Positions 5,444 to 7,424 of a DNA stretch of 7,424 nt are shown piece by piece. Each line of letters opens with the position of its first letter. The first letter of the stretch is position 1. The DNA comes from an uncultured Selenomonadaceae bacterium (GTDB lineage Bacteria > Bacillota > Negativicutes > Selenomonadales > Selenomonadaceae), in NCBI GenBank assembly GCA_945637225.1, contig CALZDE010000100.1, forward strand, positions 1-7,424. The letters run 5' to 3'. A program made the position numbers and the translations under genes. The notes under the pieces are model-generated. The model did no database searches, was not told the origin of the DNA, and saw only the letters and a program-made list of their open reading frames with translations.

Positions 5444-7424
5444 ATGAAGGTATCAAGACTTGACGACACTGATCTCTATCTGTTCCATCAGGGCAACTCC
5501 ACTAAGGCTTATAAATTCTTAGGTGCGCATTGTACGGAAGAAGATGGCCAGCAGGGCGTACGTTTTAGCCTTTGGGCACCACATGCTAAGGAAGTAAGTG
5601 TAGTTGGCGAGTTTAATAATTGGGATACCCGTGTAAATGCCATGCAGAAGGTTCAGGATGGCGAGATATGGACACTGTTTATTCCTGGCGTAAAGGAAGG
5701 CCAGTCCTATAAGTATGCTATTATTCCTCCACATGGCGGCCCACATATGATGAAGGCTGACCCTTATGGTTATAGCAGTGAGGTACGTCCTCAGACCGCT
5801 TCCAAGGTTTATGATATGAATCACTATACCTGGAATGACCAGGCATGGTATGAGGAACAGAAGAAGAAGCAGTCCTATGGCCAGCCAATGCTGACTTATG
5901 AGGTACATGCTGGTTCCTGGCGTCGTGACCCAGAGGGAAATTATCTCAATTATCGTGATCTGGCAGATGCATTAGTTGATTATGTAGCAAAAATGAACTA
6001 TACTCATATCGAGTTCATGCCACTTTGCGAGCATCCATTTGATGGTTCCTGGGGCTATCAGGCAACTGGTTTCTATTGCTTGACCAGCCGTTTTGGTGCA
6101 CCAGATGATTTCCGTTATTTAGTAGATAAGGCTCATCAGGCAGGTATCGCTGTTATCATGGACTGGGTTCCAGGTCATTTCTGCAAGGATGATCAGGGCC
6201 TGCGTACCTTCGATGGTGTAAACCTCTATGAGTCTGATAATATGCAGCGTGCAGATAATGCAGGCTGGGGTACTCTGAATTTTGACTATGGCCGTACTGA
6301 GGTACAGAGCTTCCTGATTTCTAATGCTATGTTCTGGATGGAGCAGTATCACATTGATGGCTTGCGCATTGATGCTGTTGCTAATATGCTCTATCTGAAC
6401 TATGGCCGTGAGGAAGGTCAGTGGACTCCTAATAAGCATGGCGGTACTGGCAACTTAGAGGCTATGGACTTCATTAAGAAGCTGAACGAGTCCATTTTCA
6501 AGGAGCATCCACAGGCACTGATGATTGCTGAGGAATCTACCTCCTGGCCAATGATTTCCCGTCCTGTATACATGGGCGGTATGGGCTTCAACTATAAGTG
6601 GAACATGGGCTGGATGAACGACGTTCTCCGTTATGTAAGCCTTGACCCAATTTATCGTAAGTGGCATCAGGATAAGCTGACCTTCTCTCTGATGTATGCA
6701 TTCAACGAGAACTTCGTACTGCCACTGTCTCATGATGAGGTAGTTCATGGCAAGTGTTCTCTGATTAATAAGATGCCTGGTGATTACTGGCAGAAATTTG
6801 CTGGCCTGCGTGCGTTCTTCGGCTACTGGATGGCTCATCCTGGCAAGAAGTTATTATTCATGGGCGGTGAGTTTGGTCAGTTCATTGAGTGGAACGAGAA
6901 TCAGAGCCTTGACTGGCATTTGGTTGAGCAGTATGACATGCATGCTAAGATGCTGGAATACTCTCGCAACCTGAACAAGTTCTACAAGGAAAACAAGACC
7001 TTCTGGCAGGTTGATTTCGATTGGGGCGGTTTCGAGTGGATCGACTGCAACGATAATGACCACAGCATGGTTTCCTTCATCCGTAAGGCTGATGATGGTT
7101 CCTTCGTAGTAGTTGTCTGCAACTTCACTCCAGAGGTACATCGCGGTTATAATCTCGGTGTTCCAGCTGCTGGTTCCTATGAGGAAGTATTCAACAGTGA
7201 TGCCAGCGAGTTCGGTGGTTCCAATGTACTTAACGAGGGTGAGCTCTTAACCTTCCCATACCCACGTAATGATCGTGCACAGCACATCGTTATTACTGTA
7301 CCTCCATTGGCTACCTGCTATTTCAAGCTGAAGACCCCTGCAAAGAAAGAGGAGTCTGTTGTCACTGCGGCAATAAAGGCTGAAGCTCCAGCTGTTGCAG
7401 AAGCACCTGCTCCAAAGGCTGAGG
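5444..7424 (+). CDS. glgB: 1,4-alpha-glucan branching enzyme, 3' end beyond the window
   Basis: This GH13 enzyme moves alpha-1,4 oligoglucan segments to alpha-1,6 positions, creating glycogen branches. The frame is open for 660 codons to the window edge. An N-terminal CBM48-type beta-sandwich lies around residues 35-120 (VRFSLWAPHAKEVSVVGEFN). The catalytic barrel follows from about 150, with the four GH13 regions: DWVPGH (D240), GLRIDAV (nucleophile D310), IAEEST (acid/base E363) and LSHDEVVHG (D431). The DGSWGYQ signature of branching enzymes is also present. A C-terminal beta domain ends near 630 (CYFKLK). Many bacterial GlgBs of this type stop there, but this one continues with at least 30 residues rich in Ala, Pro, Lys and Glu (AEAPAVAEAPAPKAE) and has no stop before the edge. 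That may be a disordered tail or a linker to another domain. The gene lies 161 bp after glgP and is probably co-transcribed with it. Confidence 0.96.
   Translation, partial: MKVSRLDDTDLYLFHQGNSTKAYKFLGAHCTEEDGQQGVRFSLWAPHAKEVSVVGEFNNWDTRVNAMQKVQDGEIWTLFIPGVKEGQSYKYAIIPPHGGPHMMKADPYGYSSEVRPQTASKVYDMNHYTWNDQAWYEEQKKKQSYGQPMLTYEVHAGSWRRDPEGNYLNYRDLADALVDYVAKMNYTHIEFMPLCEHPFDGSWGYQATGFYCLTSRFGAPDDFRYLVDKAHQAGIAVIMDWVPGHFCKDDQGLRTFDGVNLYESDNMQRADNAGWGTLNFDYGRTEVQSFLISNAMFWMEQYHIDGLRIDAVANMLYLNYGREEGQWTPNKHGGTGNLEAMDFIKKLNESIFKEHPQALMIAEESTSWPMISRPVYMGGMGFNYKWNMGWMNDVLRYVSLDPIYRKWHQDKLTFSLMYAFNENFVLPLSHDEVVHGKCSLINKMPGDYWQKFAGLRAFFGYWMAHPGKKLLFMGGEFGQFIEWNENQSLDWHLVEQYDMHAKMLEYSRNLNKFYKENKTFWQVDFDWGGFEWIDCNDNDHSMVSFIRKADDGSFVVVVCNFTPEVHRGYNLGVPAAGSYEEVFNSDASEFGGSNVLNEGELLTFPYPRNDRAQHIVITVPPLATCYFKLKTPAKKEESVVTAAIKAEAPAVAEAPAPKAE

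Noticed and set aside
5404..5463. A 19-codon open frame (starting MNFQVFC) overlapping the glgB start in another frame
   Set aside because: The AGGG directly abuts its ATG, so there is no usable ribosome site, and the strong GAGGGGG site serves glgB. It is probably not translated.

Overview
This window holds a classical bacterial glycogen metabolism cluster, all on the + strand: glgC (ADP-glucose pyrophosphorylase catalytic subunit), glgD (its degenerate partner subunit), glgP (glycogen phosphorylase) and glgB (branching enzyme, cut by the window edge). A fragment of about 25 codons at the left edge is the C-terminus of an upstream gene I do not recognise. A GlgC/GlgD pair is a hallmark of Bacillota (Firmicutes). 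The purine-rich Shine-Dalgarno sequences, AT-rich intergenic gaps, TTG start and moderate GC coding sequence fit an anaerobic gut or rumen type Bacillota, possibly a Negativicutes or clostridial lineage. I cannot place it more precisely from sequence alone.

Layout: 1-79 tail of an upstream gene; 80-228 AT-rich gap with a weak candidate promoter; 229-1362 glgC; 1363-1471 gap with a near-perfect 22-bp palindrome and no terminator; 1472-2578 glgD, with a TTG start; 2579-2816 a compact control region. That control region contains an intrinsic terminator (2601-2644), a near-consensus extended -10 promoter (2646-2674), a predicted three-helix leader RNA (2681-2748) and the glgP ribosome binding site. 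glgP follows at 2817-5282. The gap at 5283-5443 has a perfect GNRA-capped hairpin and a tandem 12-bp repeat, and glgB runs from 5444 off the right end.

The sequence suggests two transcription units, glgCD (ADP-glucose supply) and glgPB (glucan remodelling and mobilisation), separated by a back-to-back terminator and promoter. GlgC makes ADP-glucose and GlgD probably tunes it. A glycogen synthase (GlgA), not in the window, would elongate the chains, GlgB would branch them and GlgP would release glucose-1-phosphate. GlgC can in turn use that glucose-1-phosphate.

I see no mobile element, CRISPR array, tRNA, rRNA or undescribed protein system. The parts worth a second look are non-coding (the glgP leader, the glgP-glgB hairpin plus repeats, the glgC-glgD palindrome) and an Ala/Pro/Lys/Glu-rich C-terminal extension on GlgB that continues past the window.
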